DNA of 22,455 nucleotides from CAYMJO01 sp964391305 (GCA_964391305.1 CAYMJO010000011.1:1-22455), one strand, 5' to 3'; counted from the stretch's first letter, positions 7,628 to 15,221 are shown. Notes: a model not told the origin generated them from the sequence alone. A program made the numbers and translations.

Positions 7628-8020
7628 ATGGATCTGGAACCGCTTAAACGTCAGCTGGCTACTTTACGAGGAGGAAGTTTCGATAAGAGCTCGCTGGAGA
7701 ATTATAAAAAAACCTATGAAGGGCAGTTGAAGGTTCTTGAAACACAGAAAAATCAGTTTACGGTGAAACGAGAACAAAAGCTTGGAGTCCTTCGTCCCCA
7801 GATACAAATGAGCAGTGAAAAGAGAGACCAAGAAGGACAGAGAAAGTTTCAGGAGCAGTATGATGAGAAAGAGAAGTTTTTCAAAGATGAGATTCAGGAT
7901 GTTGATGATGGAATAAATTTATTGCGTGAAACCTTGCGGGTGATCGATGTCGGTCTTGCAAAAGCGCAGGAAGATGAAGAAAGACAAGCTAAGGGAGATC
8001 AAGATGCCCCCGTTGCCTAG
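7628..8020 (+). CDS. Small coiled-coil protein of unknown function
   Basis: This protein of 130 residues is not recognised. It is highly charged and predicted almost wholly helical, rich in Lys, Glu, Gln and Asp, with heptad-like spacing (for example LKVLETQKNQF and INLLRETLRVIDVGL). It has no membrane segment, signal peptide or cysteine. ATG 7628 is chosen because an in-frame TTG at 7583 falls inside the promoter. The gene is followed after 57 bp by a second, longer coiled-coil gene and then by alaS, all on the same strand without a visible terminator, so the three may form an operon. A structural or scaffolding role is possible, but there is no direct evidence. Confidence 0.6.
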   Translation: MDLEPLKRQLATLRGGSFDKSSLENYKKTYEGQLKVLETQKNQFTVKREQKLGVLRPQIQMSSEKRDQEGQRKFQEQYDEKEKFFKDEIQDVDDGINLLRETLRVIDVGLAKAQEDEERQAKGDQDAPVA

Positions 8021-8077
8021 AAAGTTGTGAAATTACATTGTGCAAATTTTCCATTTGCTGTTTTTTGTTTATTTATT

Positions 8078-9439
8078 ATGATAACAATTCCCGAAGTTAG
8101 AAAGATTAATTTAATAATAGATGAGAACCTAGAGATAATTAGGACTGCTTTGAATGATTCAAGTTCAAATTCTTCAAAAGATGAATATGATTCTCAAGAG
8201 CTTCAAAGAGAAGCGGAGCGGCTTCAAACAGAGGTAGAGAAAGCACGGAGAACTCAATCGAGAAAAGAGGATAAACCTGGCGGAGGAAAAGAACCGGAGG
8301 AAAAGAAGCTTATTGAGGAGAAGATATATGATTTTGAGAAAAAGCTTGAAAAAAAAGAGGAAGAGCTGAAAAAGTTGGAAAACGATCTTTTGGCTGTCGG
8401 CGGCAAAGAAGAAGACGATAAGAAAGATTTGAAAAAAGTTATTAAGTCTTTGGAAGATAAAATTGCCCAAAAATCTAAGGAGCTTGAGGATTTAAAAAAG
8501 AAAAAAAGGAAACAGTTCCCTGCTTCTATGGGTGGCAAGAAGGAGAGCTTGGGAGGGATAAAGTCAAAGCTGGAAGAGGCAAAGAAACGAAAAAAAATCT
8601 TAATTTTAAAAAAGCAAAAGTCTGGTTTATCGGATGCGGATGAGCGTATGGTCTTCGCTTTGGAGCAGGATATTGCTGGATATAAAATTGAAATAAATAG
8701 TTTTTCTGCTTCGTCTTCCTTTGCTGGTCCTCGAACCGAAGCTAGGCGTGCTATTCTAAGTAGAAAAATAAAGCAGGCAGAGGAGGAATTAAATAGTTTA
8801 GAAAAAAGAAAAAAAGAGAAGGGAACAGAAATAAGAAAGTTTAAAGGTGTTGGATTTACTGTTGGTTTCAGAAAGGACAAAGCGCAAAAAAAAGCGGATG
8901 AGTTGAAAATAGAGATAAATAGATTGATGGGAGAACTTGCGAGAGAGAAAGAACATTTGTCCCGTGTTGCCGCAAGAGAAGGATCGGCGGCTTTTATGGG
9001 AAGAGGCGCAGCGGTTGACAATGACAGTACAATCAGAGATAAGGAACAAAGGCTTAAAGAGCTTGAGAGAAAACATGTTCAGGCAGAGGAAGAAAAAAGG
9101 CAGAGAAAAGTCAAAATAGGTTCTATCGTACAGCGATGTTTGGACTCTTTTAATATTGTCGAAGGGAAGTTGGGGATTTTAGAAAAAGAGATTGATGAAT
9201 TGAATCGGCGAAGGATCGAAATAAAAAATCAAGTTCAGCGGCAAAACGCGACGATGGGCAGAGGCGGTTCTGCGGCTTTGGGCAATGCTGGCATTGCGGA
9301 ACGGGCGTCTCGGCATGATTATGATTTGCGTCTGATAGAGACCACTATTCGTGCGATAAAACCAGAAAGGCTTGTGATTCTACAGCGTGAGGTGAGAGAG
9401 TTTAAGCCGAGAATTTTTAATTTGAAAAATACCGTTTAG
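8078..9439 (+). CDS. Long coiled-coil protein with Gly/Ala/Ser-rich breaks
   Basis: This protein of 453 residues is not recognised. It is dominated by Lys/Glu-rich coiled-coil stretches (KKLEKKEEELKKLEND, DKIAQKSKELEDLKKKK). These are broken by short small-residue linkers of similar composition at about residues 147-161 (ASMGGKKESLGG), 208-221 (SASSSFAGP), 301-315 (GSAAFMGRGAA) and 391-411 (ATMGRGGSAALGNAG). The linkers repeat the theme [A/S]-x-MG-[R/K]-G. ATG 8078 is preferred. An in-frame GTG at 8027 would add 17 residues forming a hydrophobic stretch (FAVFCLFIMI), which could act as a membrane anchor if used, so the start remains open. The gene lies 42 bp before alaS. It resembles cytoskeletal or filament-like coiled-coil proteins only in general composition. 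Confidence 0.6.
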   Translation: MITIPEVRKINLIIDENLEIIRTALNDSSSNSSKDEYDSQELQREAERLQTEVEKARRTQSRKEDKPGGGKEPEEKKLIEEKIYDFEKKLEKKEEELKKLENDLLAVGGKEEDDKKDLKKVIKSLEDKIAQKSKELEDLKKKKRKQFPASMGGKKESLGGIKSKLEEAKKRKKILILKKQKSGLSDADERMVFALEQDIAGYKIEINSFSASSSFAGPRTEARRAILSRKIKQAEEELNSLEKRKKEKGTEIRKFKGVGFTVGFRKDKAQKKADELKIEINRLMGELAREKEHLSRVAAREGSAAFMGRGAAVDNDSTIRDKEQRLKELERKHVQAEEEKRQRKVKIGSIVQRCLDSFNIVEGKLGILEKEIDELNRRRIEIKNQVQRQNATMGRGGSAALGNAGIAERASRHDYDLRLIETTIRAIKPERLVILQREVREFKPRIFNLKNTV

Positions 9440-9481
9440 TGAAAATTCATTGTGTTTGTTGAATTATTTTTCAAAATTTTT

Positions 9482-11845
9482 ATGACTTCAAGAGAGCTTA
9501 GAAAGAAATACATAAAGTTTTTTATAAAAAAGGGACATGTTGAGATTCCTTCAGCTTCTTTAATTCCTGAAAACGATCCATCTGCCCTATTTATATCCGC
9601 GGGAATGCATCCTTTGGTTCCCTATCTTCTTGGTGAGCCTCATCCTGCGGGAAGACGTCTGGTTAACGTGCAAAAATGTATTCGTTTCACTGATATTGAG
9701 GAAATTGGAGATACGTACCATCACACTTTTATCGAAATGCTTGGCAATTGGTCGCTTGGGGATCCAAAAGCGAACGATGGCATCGGCCTTGGTTATTCTA
9801 AATCGGAGGCGATCAGATGGAGCTTTGAATTTTTGACCGATGAAAAATGGCTGGGTCTTGATCCATCTCGCTTATATTTTACGGTATTTGCCGGAGATGA
9901 GAATGTGCCGCGTGATGAAGAAGCCGTCGAGATATGGCGCAAATTGGGAATTGCGCGGAATCATATTTTTTACCTGCCAAAATCTGAAAATTTTTGGGAT
10001 CTTGGCGGAGGAACTGGACCGTGCGGTCCATCCTCGGAAATTTATTACGATCTCGATCCCAAACGTAGAAAATGTTCTTCCAACTGCGATCCGAGTTGTG
10101 ATTGCGGAAAATATCTTGAAATTTGGAATAATGTTTTTATGGAATATGAAAAAATAGATGAGGGAACTCGCATTCTGGCTCTTCGCCATGCCGGCACCGA
10201 TTTGAACTTTGAAAATAAAATACCGGGACGAAAAGATACTTCATTAAATGACAAAGGCAGGGAAAATTCAAAAAAAATTGCTGGCACAATCGCAGAATTT
10301 GCTCCGGAAATTATTATTACTTCTCCGCTAAAAAGGGCGAAAGAAACGGCAGAGCTTGTCAGTCCCAATGGAGTTGCAATTCTTGAAGATGAATTGTTGA
10401 TAGAGCGTTCTATGGGTAAAATAGAGGGGATGAGGAGAGAGGATGCGGAAAAGAAATTCAAAAATTTACCATCGATTAAACGCAGGGGAATCATTTATTG
10501 GACAAATCCTCCGGAAGGGGAAGAGTTGCGGGAGACTTTTGAGAGGGCGAAAGAAATAGTTGGAAAAATAAAGAAAAAATACAGAGGTAAAAAAGTTCTC
10601 ATAGTTTCCCATGGTGATTTATTGGATTCTCTTCACGCTTATTTTAATGGTCTTGCGCCAGAAAAAACTTTAGCCACTTATTATGAAAATCTTTCTTCGA
10701 ATATTTATGAAGTTTACGACTATAAAAAATTAAAGCAGAAGAACATTGACACAGGTATGGGCATGGAGAGGATATTTGCGGTTTTGAACGGGCTTGATGA
10801 CAATTATAAAACCGATCTTTTTTTACCTATTATTTCAAAAATAGAAGAGCTTTGCGGCAAAAAATATGGTGAGAACAAAGAGGATACTTTTGCTTTCCGT
10901 GTGATAGCGGATCACATACGCGCGGCGAGTTTTGTTCTCGGAGACGAGCATGGCGTTGTCCCCTCTAACGTTGAACAGGGCTATATTTTGCGCAGACTAA
11001 TCCGCCGTGCCGTCCGTTTTGCAAAGAAGCTCGGTATAAGAGAGGGAGAAAATTTTACAAAAAAAATCGCGGAAGTTGTTGTGAGTGAGTACAAAGATAT
11101 TTATTCAGAGCTTGAAAAGAATCAGGACAGAGTTTTCGAGGAACTGGAAAAAGAGGAAAATAAATTTGGGAAAACTCTCGAAAAAGGTTTGAAAGAATTT
11201 AAAAAACTTTCCGATGGGGGAATTAGCGGAAAAGAGGCGTTTTATCTTTTCTCGACTTATGGGTTCCCCTTTGGAATTACGCGTGAACTTGCGGCGGAGC
11301 AGAATATTAAAATCGACGAAGTAGAATTTGGCCGAGAATTTGAAAAACATCAAAATTTATCCCGCAAGGGCGCTCTTAAAAAGTTTAAGGGCGGGCTTGG
11401 GGAGCGTTCTCTCGCGACAACAAATTTGCATACTGCGACGCATTTGCTTCACGCGGCACTCCGTGATGTGCTTGGCAAGCATGTTGAACAGAAGGGCAGT
11501 AATATTACGGCCGAGCGTTTGCGGTTTGATTTTTCTTATTCTGAAAAATTGACCGACGAGCAAAAAAAACTAATCGAAGGTTTGGTTAACGGGCAGATTG
11601 AGAAAGACTTGCCGGTTAAAATGGAAGTTGTGTCTTTGGATGAAGCGAAAAAGAATGGGGCAATCGGACTTTTTGAGCAAAAGTATGGTGACAAAGTCAA
11701 AGTTTTCACGATCGGGAATTTTTCGAAAGAGATATGCGGCGGACCTCACGCGAAGCGTACGGGTGAGCTTGGAAAATTCAAAATAAAAAAAGAAGAATCT
11801 TCGAGCGCGGGCGTTAGAAGAATAAAAGCTGTGCTTTCAAATTGA
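9482..11845 (+). CDS. alaS: Alanyl-tRNA synthetase with inserted histidine-phosphatase domain, lacking C-Ala
   Basis: AlaRS charges tRNA-Ala with alanine and clears mischarged Ser/Gly. From ATG 9482 (MTSRELRKKYIKFF, the standard N-terminus; GTG 9452 would add ten atypical residues) the protein has 787 residues. Class II motif 2 lies around residues 69-94 (TDIEEIGD...LGNWSLGD), a Cys cluster at 198-208, and motif 3 at 422-431 (IDTGMGMERI). Residues 473-512 carry the tRNA-recognition helices. The editing domain has His650 and His654 (HTATHLLH) plus Cys752 and His756 (CGGPHAKRTG), equivalent to the E. coli zinc site. The chain ends at GVRRIKAVLSN, so the C-Ala/DHHA1 domain is absent. Between motifs 2 and 3, residues about 229-414 are an in-frame histidine-phosphatase domain (separate entry). 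Without it AlaRS would be about 600 residues, which in my recollection is usual in Patescibacteria. Confidence 0.95.
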   Translation: MTSRELRKKYIKFFIKKGHVEIPSASLIPENDPSALFISAGMHPLVPYLLGEPHPAGRRLVNVQKCIRFTDIEEIGDTYHHTFIEMLGNWSLGDPKANDGIGLGYSKSEAIRWSFEFLTDEKWLGLDPSRLYFTVFAGDENVPRDEEAVEIWRKLGIARNHIFYLPKSENFWDLGGGTGPCGPSSEIYYDLDPKRRKCSSNCDPSCDCGKYLEIWNNVFMEYEKIDEGTRILALRHAGTDLNFENKIPGRKDTSLNDKGRENSKKIAGTIAEFAPEIIITSPLKRAKETAELVSPNGVAILEDELLIERSMGKIEGMRREDAEKKFKNLPSIKRRGIIYWTNPPEGEELRETFERAKEIVGKIKKKYRGKKVLIVSHGDLLDSLHAYFNGLAPEKTLATYYENLSSNIYEVYDYKKLKQKNIDTGMGMERIFAVLNGLDDNYKTDLFLPIISKIEELCGKKYGENKEDTFAFRVIADHIRAASFVLGDEHGVVPSNVEQGYILRRLIRRAVRFAKKLGIREGENFTKKIAEVVVSEYKDIYSELEKNQDRVFEELEKEENKFGKTLEKGLKEFKKLSDGGISGKEAFYLFSTYGFPFGITRELAAEQNIKIDEVEFGREFEKHQNLSRKGALKKFKGGLGERSLATTNLHTATHLLHAALRDVLGKHVEQKGSNITAERLRFDFSYSEKLTDEQKKLIEGLVNGQIEKDLPVKMEVVSLDEAKKNGAIGLFEQKYGDKVKVFTIGNFSKEICGGPHAKRTGELGKFKIKKEESSSAGVRRIKAVLSN
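10166..10723 (+). other. Histidine phosphatase (phosphoglycerate mutase-like) domain inserted in AlaRS
   Basis: AlaRS residues about 229-414 form a complete branch-1 histidine phosphatase fold. LALRHAGTDLN carries the Arg235-His236 pair (RHA rather than the usual RHG), GRKDTSLNDKGRENSKKIA matches the GQxDxPLTxxGxxQA element, ITSPLKRAKETAE carries Arg285, LLIERSMGKIEGM carries Glu308 as likely proton donor, PPEGEELRETFERA follows, and VLIVSHGDLLDSL carries the second His377. All expected catalytic residues are present, so activity is likely. The domain begins after the EKIDEG turn and ends with the last beta strand NIYEVYDYK, after which AlaRS sequence resumes as KLKQKNIDTGMG. Codon use matches the flanks. 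The substrate is unknown. Confidence 0.9.
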
Positions 11846-11881
11846 GCAAAGCGCGGTTTTTTTTGAAAAATTTAAAAAGTG

Positions 11882-11908
11882 AGGCTTTGCATGAAGCCTA
11901 GTTTTTTT
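11882..11908 (+). terminator. Rho-independent terminator after alaS
   Basis: A perfect 6-bp stem AGGCTT/AAGCCT (11882-11887 and 11894-11899) with a 6-nt loop is followed by AG and seven T (11902-11908). It starts 36 bp after the alaS stop. The rest of the 289-base gap up to 12134 holds a candidate promoter and two small hairpins, and no gene. Confidence 0.7.
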
Positions 11909-12022
11909 CCAAAGAATTTTTGGTAATAAAAAAGACGAATCGGTTGTAGAAGCTGTCCAAATCGAATATTAAAAAGGTAGCCGGTGAAGAGATGTTTTGA
12001 ACTGTTGTTGATAGAAAACCTG

Positions 12023-12051
12023 TTTATTAGAATTTTCTATTGTGTTATAAT
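12023..12051 (+). promoter_or_regulatory. Candidate extended -10 promoter of the FtsA-like gene
   Basis: TATAAT (12046-12051) is preceded by TGT (12043-12045), a perfect extended -10. The -35 at 17 bp distance (TTTATT, 12023-12028) is weak. The implied leader of about 75 nt contains two perfect hairpins before the ATG at 12135. A second TATAAT at 12125-12130 lies too near the ATG and has no -35 at proper distance. Confidence 0.5.
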
Positions 12052-12080
12052 GCTTTTAAGATAATTTTTGAATTCTAGAA

Positions 12081-12125
12081 TGCGAATTTTAGTTCGCAGG
12101 TTTTAGCTTGACTTACGCTGTAAGT
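12081..12125 (+). promoter_or_regulatory. Two hairpins in the leader of the FtsA-like gene
   Basis: TGCGAA/TTCGCA (12081-12086 and 12093-12098, 6-nt loop) and ACTTAC/GTAAGT (12111-12116 and 12120-12125, 3-nt loop) are both perfect 6-bp inverted repeats. The second ends 9 nt before the ATG, where a ribosome would bind. Neither has a T-tract, so they are not terminators. Regulation is possible but unproven. Confidence 0.35.
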
Positions 12126-12134
12126 ATAATAAAA

Positions 12135-13406
12135 ATGAGTTTTTTCAACTTTAAAAAAAAAGACAAAGTAAAACTCAGTGATTATGCACTTGCTCTTGAT
12201 ATAGGAACTGCGGTGGTCAAGGCATTGGTTGTGAAGATTAATTATAGAGAAGGTATAGGACATATTATAGGAGTCGGACGGACAAAACAGCGTTTGGGCG
12301 ACATGCATGCTGGCACCGTTGCGAATATCGAAGGTGTCGTGGCGACTTCGGCGAAAGCTGTAAATGAAGCGGCGGAGATGGCAGGGGTCAAGCCGAATCA
12401 GGCGGTTCTTGGGATTGCCGGAGAGCTTGTAAAGGGTGCGAAAACGATAGTGCATTACGAGAGACTGCAGCCTGATACAAAAATCGATAGCAAAGAGCTT
12501 CACGAAATCATAGAAAAAGTTCAATATAAAGCTTTTGATAGGGTTCGTAAACAGCTGGCTTGGGAAACTGGGCATAGTGAGATTGATGTGAAGCTGATAA
12601 ACGCGGCTGTCGTCGATGTACATATCGATGGCTATCGCGTGACGAATCCACTTGGGTTTCAGGGCAAGGATGTCAGTATTGGAATTTTCAATGCCTATGC
12701 GCCGCTTGTTCATCTTGGAGCTCTGCAGACGATTGCTTCAGACCTTGGTTTGGATCTTTTGAGTATTACGGCAGAGCCCTATGCTGTGGCGCGAGGGGCG
12801 AGCGAAGACACAGAAGAATTTGGAGCAATATTTATAGATGTTGGCNNNNNNNNNNGAGGCACGACGGACATCGCTGTCGTTCATAAAGGCGGAGTCGAAG
12901 GGACGAAAATGCTGGCTTTGGGCGGTCGTGCTTTTACGAAAAGGCTTGCGGATAAGTTGGGCAAGAGCTTTGAAGATGCGGAGCGTGTCAAGCTTAAGTA
13001 TTCTGCGGATCGTCTTAGTCCGGAGGCTATGGTCAAAATCAAAGAGCTTTTTGAGGGAGATGTCAGGGTTTGGCTATCTGGAGTTGAACTTGCCTTGAGC
13101 GAGTTCAGAGGAATAGATTTGCTGCCCTCTAAAATATTTTTGTGTGGTGGAGGATCGCTTCTTCCCGGAATAAAAGAAGCTCTGTTGTCGCCTCATTGGG
13201 TGGAGAATCTGCCGTTTGCTCGCCAGCCGAAGGTTTCGTATATAGAACCCTCCAATGTTAGAGATGTAGTGGATAAAACGGGCAAGCTTAAGGAAGCTTC
13301 CGATATCACTCCGATGACTTTGGCCAATGTGGCGATTGAACTTGCTGGCGAGGAAGGAGTTGTGTCAAAAATATTGAGGAGTGTTGTAGGCGTTATACAA
13401 ACTTAA
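12135..13406 (+). CDS. FtsA-like actin-fold ATPase (FtsA/PilM family), interrupted by assembly gap
   Basis: The protein has about 420 residues with the actin-type nucleotide site: phosphate-1 motif ALDIGTAVVKALVV near the N-terminus, phosphate-2 motif IDVG-(gap)-GTTDIAVV, and adenosine motif FLCGGGSLLPGI. The segment from HIIGVGRTKQRLGDMHAGTV through the lysine-rich stretch after GIAGELVKG matches the SHS2 (1C) domain of FtsA, the protein that tethers FtsZ to the membrane. The C-terminus (VVSKILRSVVGVIQT) could be a short amphipathic membrane-binding helix as in FtsA. PilM of type IV pili is the main alternative. No ftsZ or pil gene lies in the window. ATG 12135 is chosen over an upstream TTG at 12108 that lies within the leader hairpins. 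Ten N at 12846-12855 interrupt the phosphate-2 loop but keep the frame. Confidence 0.8.
   Translation: MSFFNFKKKDKVKLSDYALALDIGTAVVKALVVKINYREGIGHIIGVGRTKQRLGDMHAGTVANIEGVVATSAKAVNEAAEMAGVKPNQAVLGIAGELVKGAKTIVHYERLQPDTKIDSKELHEIIEKVQYKAFDRVRKQLAWETGHSEIDVKLINAAVVDVHIDGYRVTNPLGFQGKDVSIGIFNAYAPLVHLGALQTIASDLGLDLLSITAEPYAVARGASEDTEEFGAIFIDVGXXXXGTTDIAVVHKGGVEGTKMLALGGRAFTKRLADKLGKSFEDAERVKLKYSADRLSPEAMVKIKELFEGDVRVWLSGVELALSEFRGIDLLPSKIFLCGGGSLLPGIKEALLSPHWVENLPFARQPKVSYIEPSNVRDVVDKTGKLKEASDITPMTLANVAIELAGEEGVVSKILRSVVGVIQT
12846..12855. other. Assembly gap of 10 N
   Basis: Ten undetermined bases fall in the phosphate-2 loop of the FtsA-like gene. The family consensus DVGGGTTD would be restored exactly if only one base (G, giving GGC-GGA-GGC) were missing. 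The run of ten is thus probably an arbitrary scaffold spacer, and the ten N overstate the protein by three residues. Confidence 0.9.
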
Positions 13407-13469
13407 TACGTTTCTAACTATTCTAAATGTCATTTTTAAAAAGCAATTGTAACGTATGGGATATTTATT

Positions 13470-15080
13470 ATGAAGTTAATTTATTTAGAACTTGAAGAGG
13501 AGATCACTTCTGTAATTGACAAACTTGGAAAAGTGTCTGATGCAGAGGTTACTTTGGTTTTGCCCAAAAGAGCTAATTTGATACAGAGTATCATTAATTT
13601 GAAACTTCTCAAAAAGCATGCTTCCATGTTGGGCAAGGATATTGTTTTGGTGACTTCGGATTCTGTTGGTGTGAATCTGGCAAAGAGAGCCGGTCTTCGA
13701 GCCCAACATAGGGTTGATGCCCAGCCTTCGGATGAAGCGGATAATCAGGAGATTTCGCTCGAAAAAAAAATTCCAGCTAGAGAATCCGCGAAGAGGTCTG
13801 GAAAAAAAGTCGGGGTAAAGAAAATTAAAAGCTATAAGCAAATCCAGAAAGATGGGATAGGAATAAAAAAAATAGCGGGAGCTTCTTTTCAAAAAGGCAA
13901 GAAAAAAGATCTTCCCAAAGAAATTGCCCTTGTTTCCAAAAGAAGAATAGCGGTTGTGCTGGTAATGGTGCTAGTTGTTTTAGTTGGAGTTGCCGGATAT
14001 GTTTATTTTTATTTACCCAAGGCAACGGTGACTTTATTTTTAAAGACAGATAAAATATCGAATGATGCAAAAATCATGGTGAAGAGAGATGCAGAATCTT
14101 ACGATAAAGCTTCAAATATTATTCACGGGGAGATCTACGAGGTGGAAAAAGAAGGCACCAAAAAAAGAGAGACGAGCGGAAAAAAGCAAGTAGGCCTGAA
14201 AGCGCAGGGCACGATAACTATTTATAATAATTACCAGACGACTCCGCGTACCATTGTGAAGTCTCGTTTTCAAGCTCCGGAAGGTAAGATATTTTGGTCT
14301 ATGAAAGACGTAACTTTGCCCGGCTACACTGATACAGGCGGAGGCAACAAAGTACCGGGAATTGTTACTGTGTCTGTGGAAGCAGAAAAGCCAGGCGAGG
14401 AGTATAATATCGGTGCCGCTAAATTTATTCTGCCGGCGCTTGATCCGACTCTGCAAAAGGATATTTACGCAGAGAGCTCTACGGCGATGGTTGGCGGAAA
14501 GTCCGAGGAGGTTCGTGTTGTTTCGGGGGATGATCTTAAGAAAGTCGAGGAAGAGCTTGCGCGTGAACTCGCGGAAAAAGTCGTGAGTGATTTTTTGAGT
14601 AAAGATCGAATTATTTTTTCCGATGGCTGCAAGATTGAGACACTCGATTACAGTCCAAGCAAAGCGAAGGAAGAAGAAGCTGCGGATTTTGAATTAAAGC
14701 TGAAGTTGAAGTTTACTTTTCTTTCTTTTAAAGAGGATGACGTTAAAAAAGTTTCCCAGGATGATATAAGGGAAGTTGTGCCGTCTGATAAATTTTTAAT
14801 AAAAGAAGGAGAGAAGAATTTGAGTTACGATCTTTTGAAAGAGGATATTGATCATGGTAAAATGGAGATCATGTTTCACGAGGAGAAAATGTTAGCTAAA
14901 AATTTAGATAAAACAAGGATTAAGGAAGAGATAAAAGGACTGGATGAGCAGGCCGTCCGAAAGGTTCTTTCTAAGAATGAAGATATTGAAAATGTGAAAA
15001 TTGAATTTTGGCCATTTTGGGTTAAAAAAATTTCAAGAAGAGATAATAGAGTGGATATTAAGCTACGCATGCGAAATTAA
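13470..15080 (+). CDS. Single-pass membrane protein with possible baseplate J-like domain
   Basis: This protein has 536 residues. Residues 1-80 form a small alpha/beta domain (VTLVLPKRANLIQSIINLKL, KDIVLVTSDSVGVNLAKRAG). Residues 85-157 are a basic, low-complexity linker. A single membrane segment spans about 160-182 (VVLVMVLVVLVGVAGYVYFY), so the first 157 residues are likely cytoplasmic and the remaining 354 outside. The outer part has a beta-rich segment (GTITIYNN at 247-254, then LPGYTDTGGGNKVPGIVTVSVEA and PGEEYNIG) that resembles the baseplate J/gp47-like domain found in many Patescibacteria membrane proteins. No phage genes are nearby, so a cell-envelope role is more likely than a tail structure. 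It follows the FtsA-like gene by 63 bp and may be in the same operon. Function unknown. Confidence 0.65.
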   Translation: MKLIYLELEEEITSVIDKLGKVSDAEVTLVLPKRANLIQSIINLKLLKKHASMLGKDIVLVTSDSVGVNLAKRAGLRAQHRVDAQPSDEADNQEISLEKKIPARESAKRSGKKVGVKKIKSYKQIQKDGIGIKKIAGASFQKGKKKDLPKEIALVSKRRIAVVLVMVLVVLVGVAGYVYFYLPKATVTLFLKTDKISNDAKIMVKRDAESYDKASNIIHGEIYEVEKEGTKKRETSGKKQVGLKAQGTITIYNNYQTTPRTIVKSRFQAPEGKIFWSMKDVTLPGYTDTGGGNKVPGIVTVSVEAEKPGEEYNIGAAKFILPALDPTLQKDIYAESSTAMVGGKSEEVRVVSGDDLKKVEEELARELAEKVVSDFLSKDRIIFSDGCKIETLDYSPSKAKEEEAADFELKLKLKFTFLSFKEDDVKKVSQDDIREVVPSDKFLIKEGEKNLSYDLLKEDIDHGKMEIMFHEEKMLAKNLDKTRIKEEIKGLDEQAVRKVLSKNEDIENVKIEFWPFWVKKISRRDNRVDIKLRMRN

Positions 15081-15212
15081 AGATTGTGGATACTTTTGAA
15101 TGGTTTTCAATCTTTGATAAGTCTTGGCGGATCTTGGTGTCTACTTTTTTTGGCTAATTATAGGGCTTTTGCGGCCTGTGGACGCATTTTATTCGCGTAA
15201 ATTTGCGGTATG

Positions 15213-15221
15213 TGCTATAAT
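15213..15221 (+). promoter_or_regulatory. Upstream candidate promoter of infA (extended -10)
   Basis: TGC followed by TATAAT (15216-15221) forms an extended -10 with no recognisable -35. It lies 5 nt downstream of one copy of a 10-bp repeat TTTGCGGTAT (15202-15211). The intergenic stretch 15081-15293 otherwise holds an 8-bp inverted repeat AAAGATTG/CAATCTTT (15079-15086 and 15108-15115) without a T-tract, and no gene. Confidence 0.4.

Noticed and set aside
8027..8077. GTG start at 8027 for the long coiled-coil protein
   Set aside because: The ATG at 8078 is more plausible and the extra stretch looks like translated AT-rich leader. Not fully excluded, since it would encode a hydrophobic segment.
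8254..9021. Long minus-strand open frame (255 codons) opposite the coiled-coil gene
   Set aside because: It is Phe/Ser-rich, as expected from the complement of Lys/Glu-rich codons, and shows no domain. The plus-strand frame explains the region.
9452..9481. GTG start at 9452 for alaS, adding ten residues
   Set aside because: AlaRS families begin with a sequence like MTSxELRKKYIxFF, which ATG 9482 gives exactly; the extra residues (MFVELFFKIF) have no family match.
13470..15080. Prophage or contractile-injection cluster suggested by the baseplate J-like domain
   Set aside because: No tail, sheath, capsid, terminase or integrase genes lie around it, and the protein has a central membrane segment.
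15079..15115. Inverted repeat AAAGATTG/CAATCTTT as a terminator of the baseplate J-like gene
   Set aside because: The loop is 21 nt, the stem is AT-rich and no T-tract follows, so it is a poor terminator.
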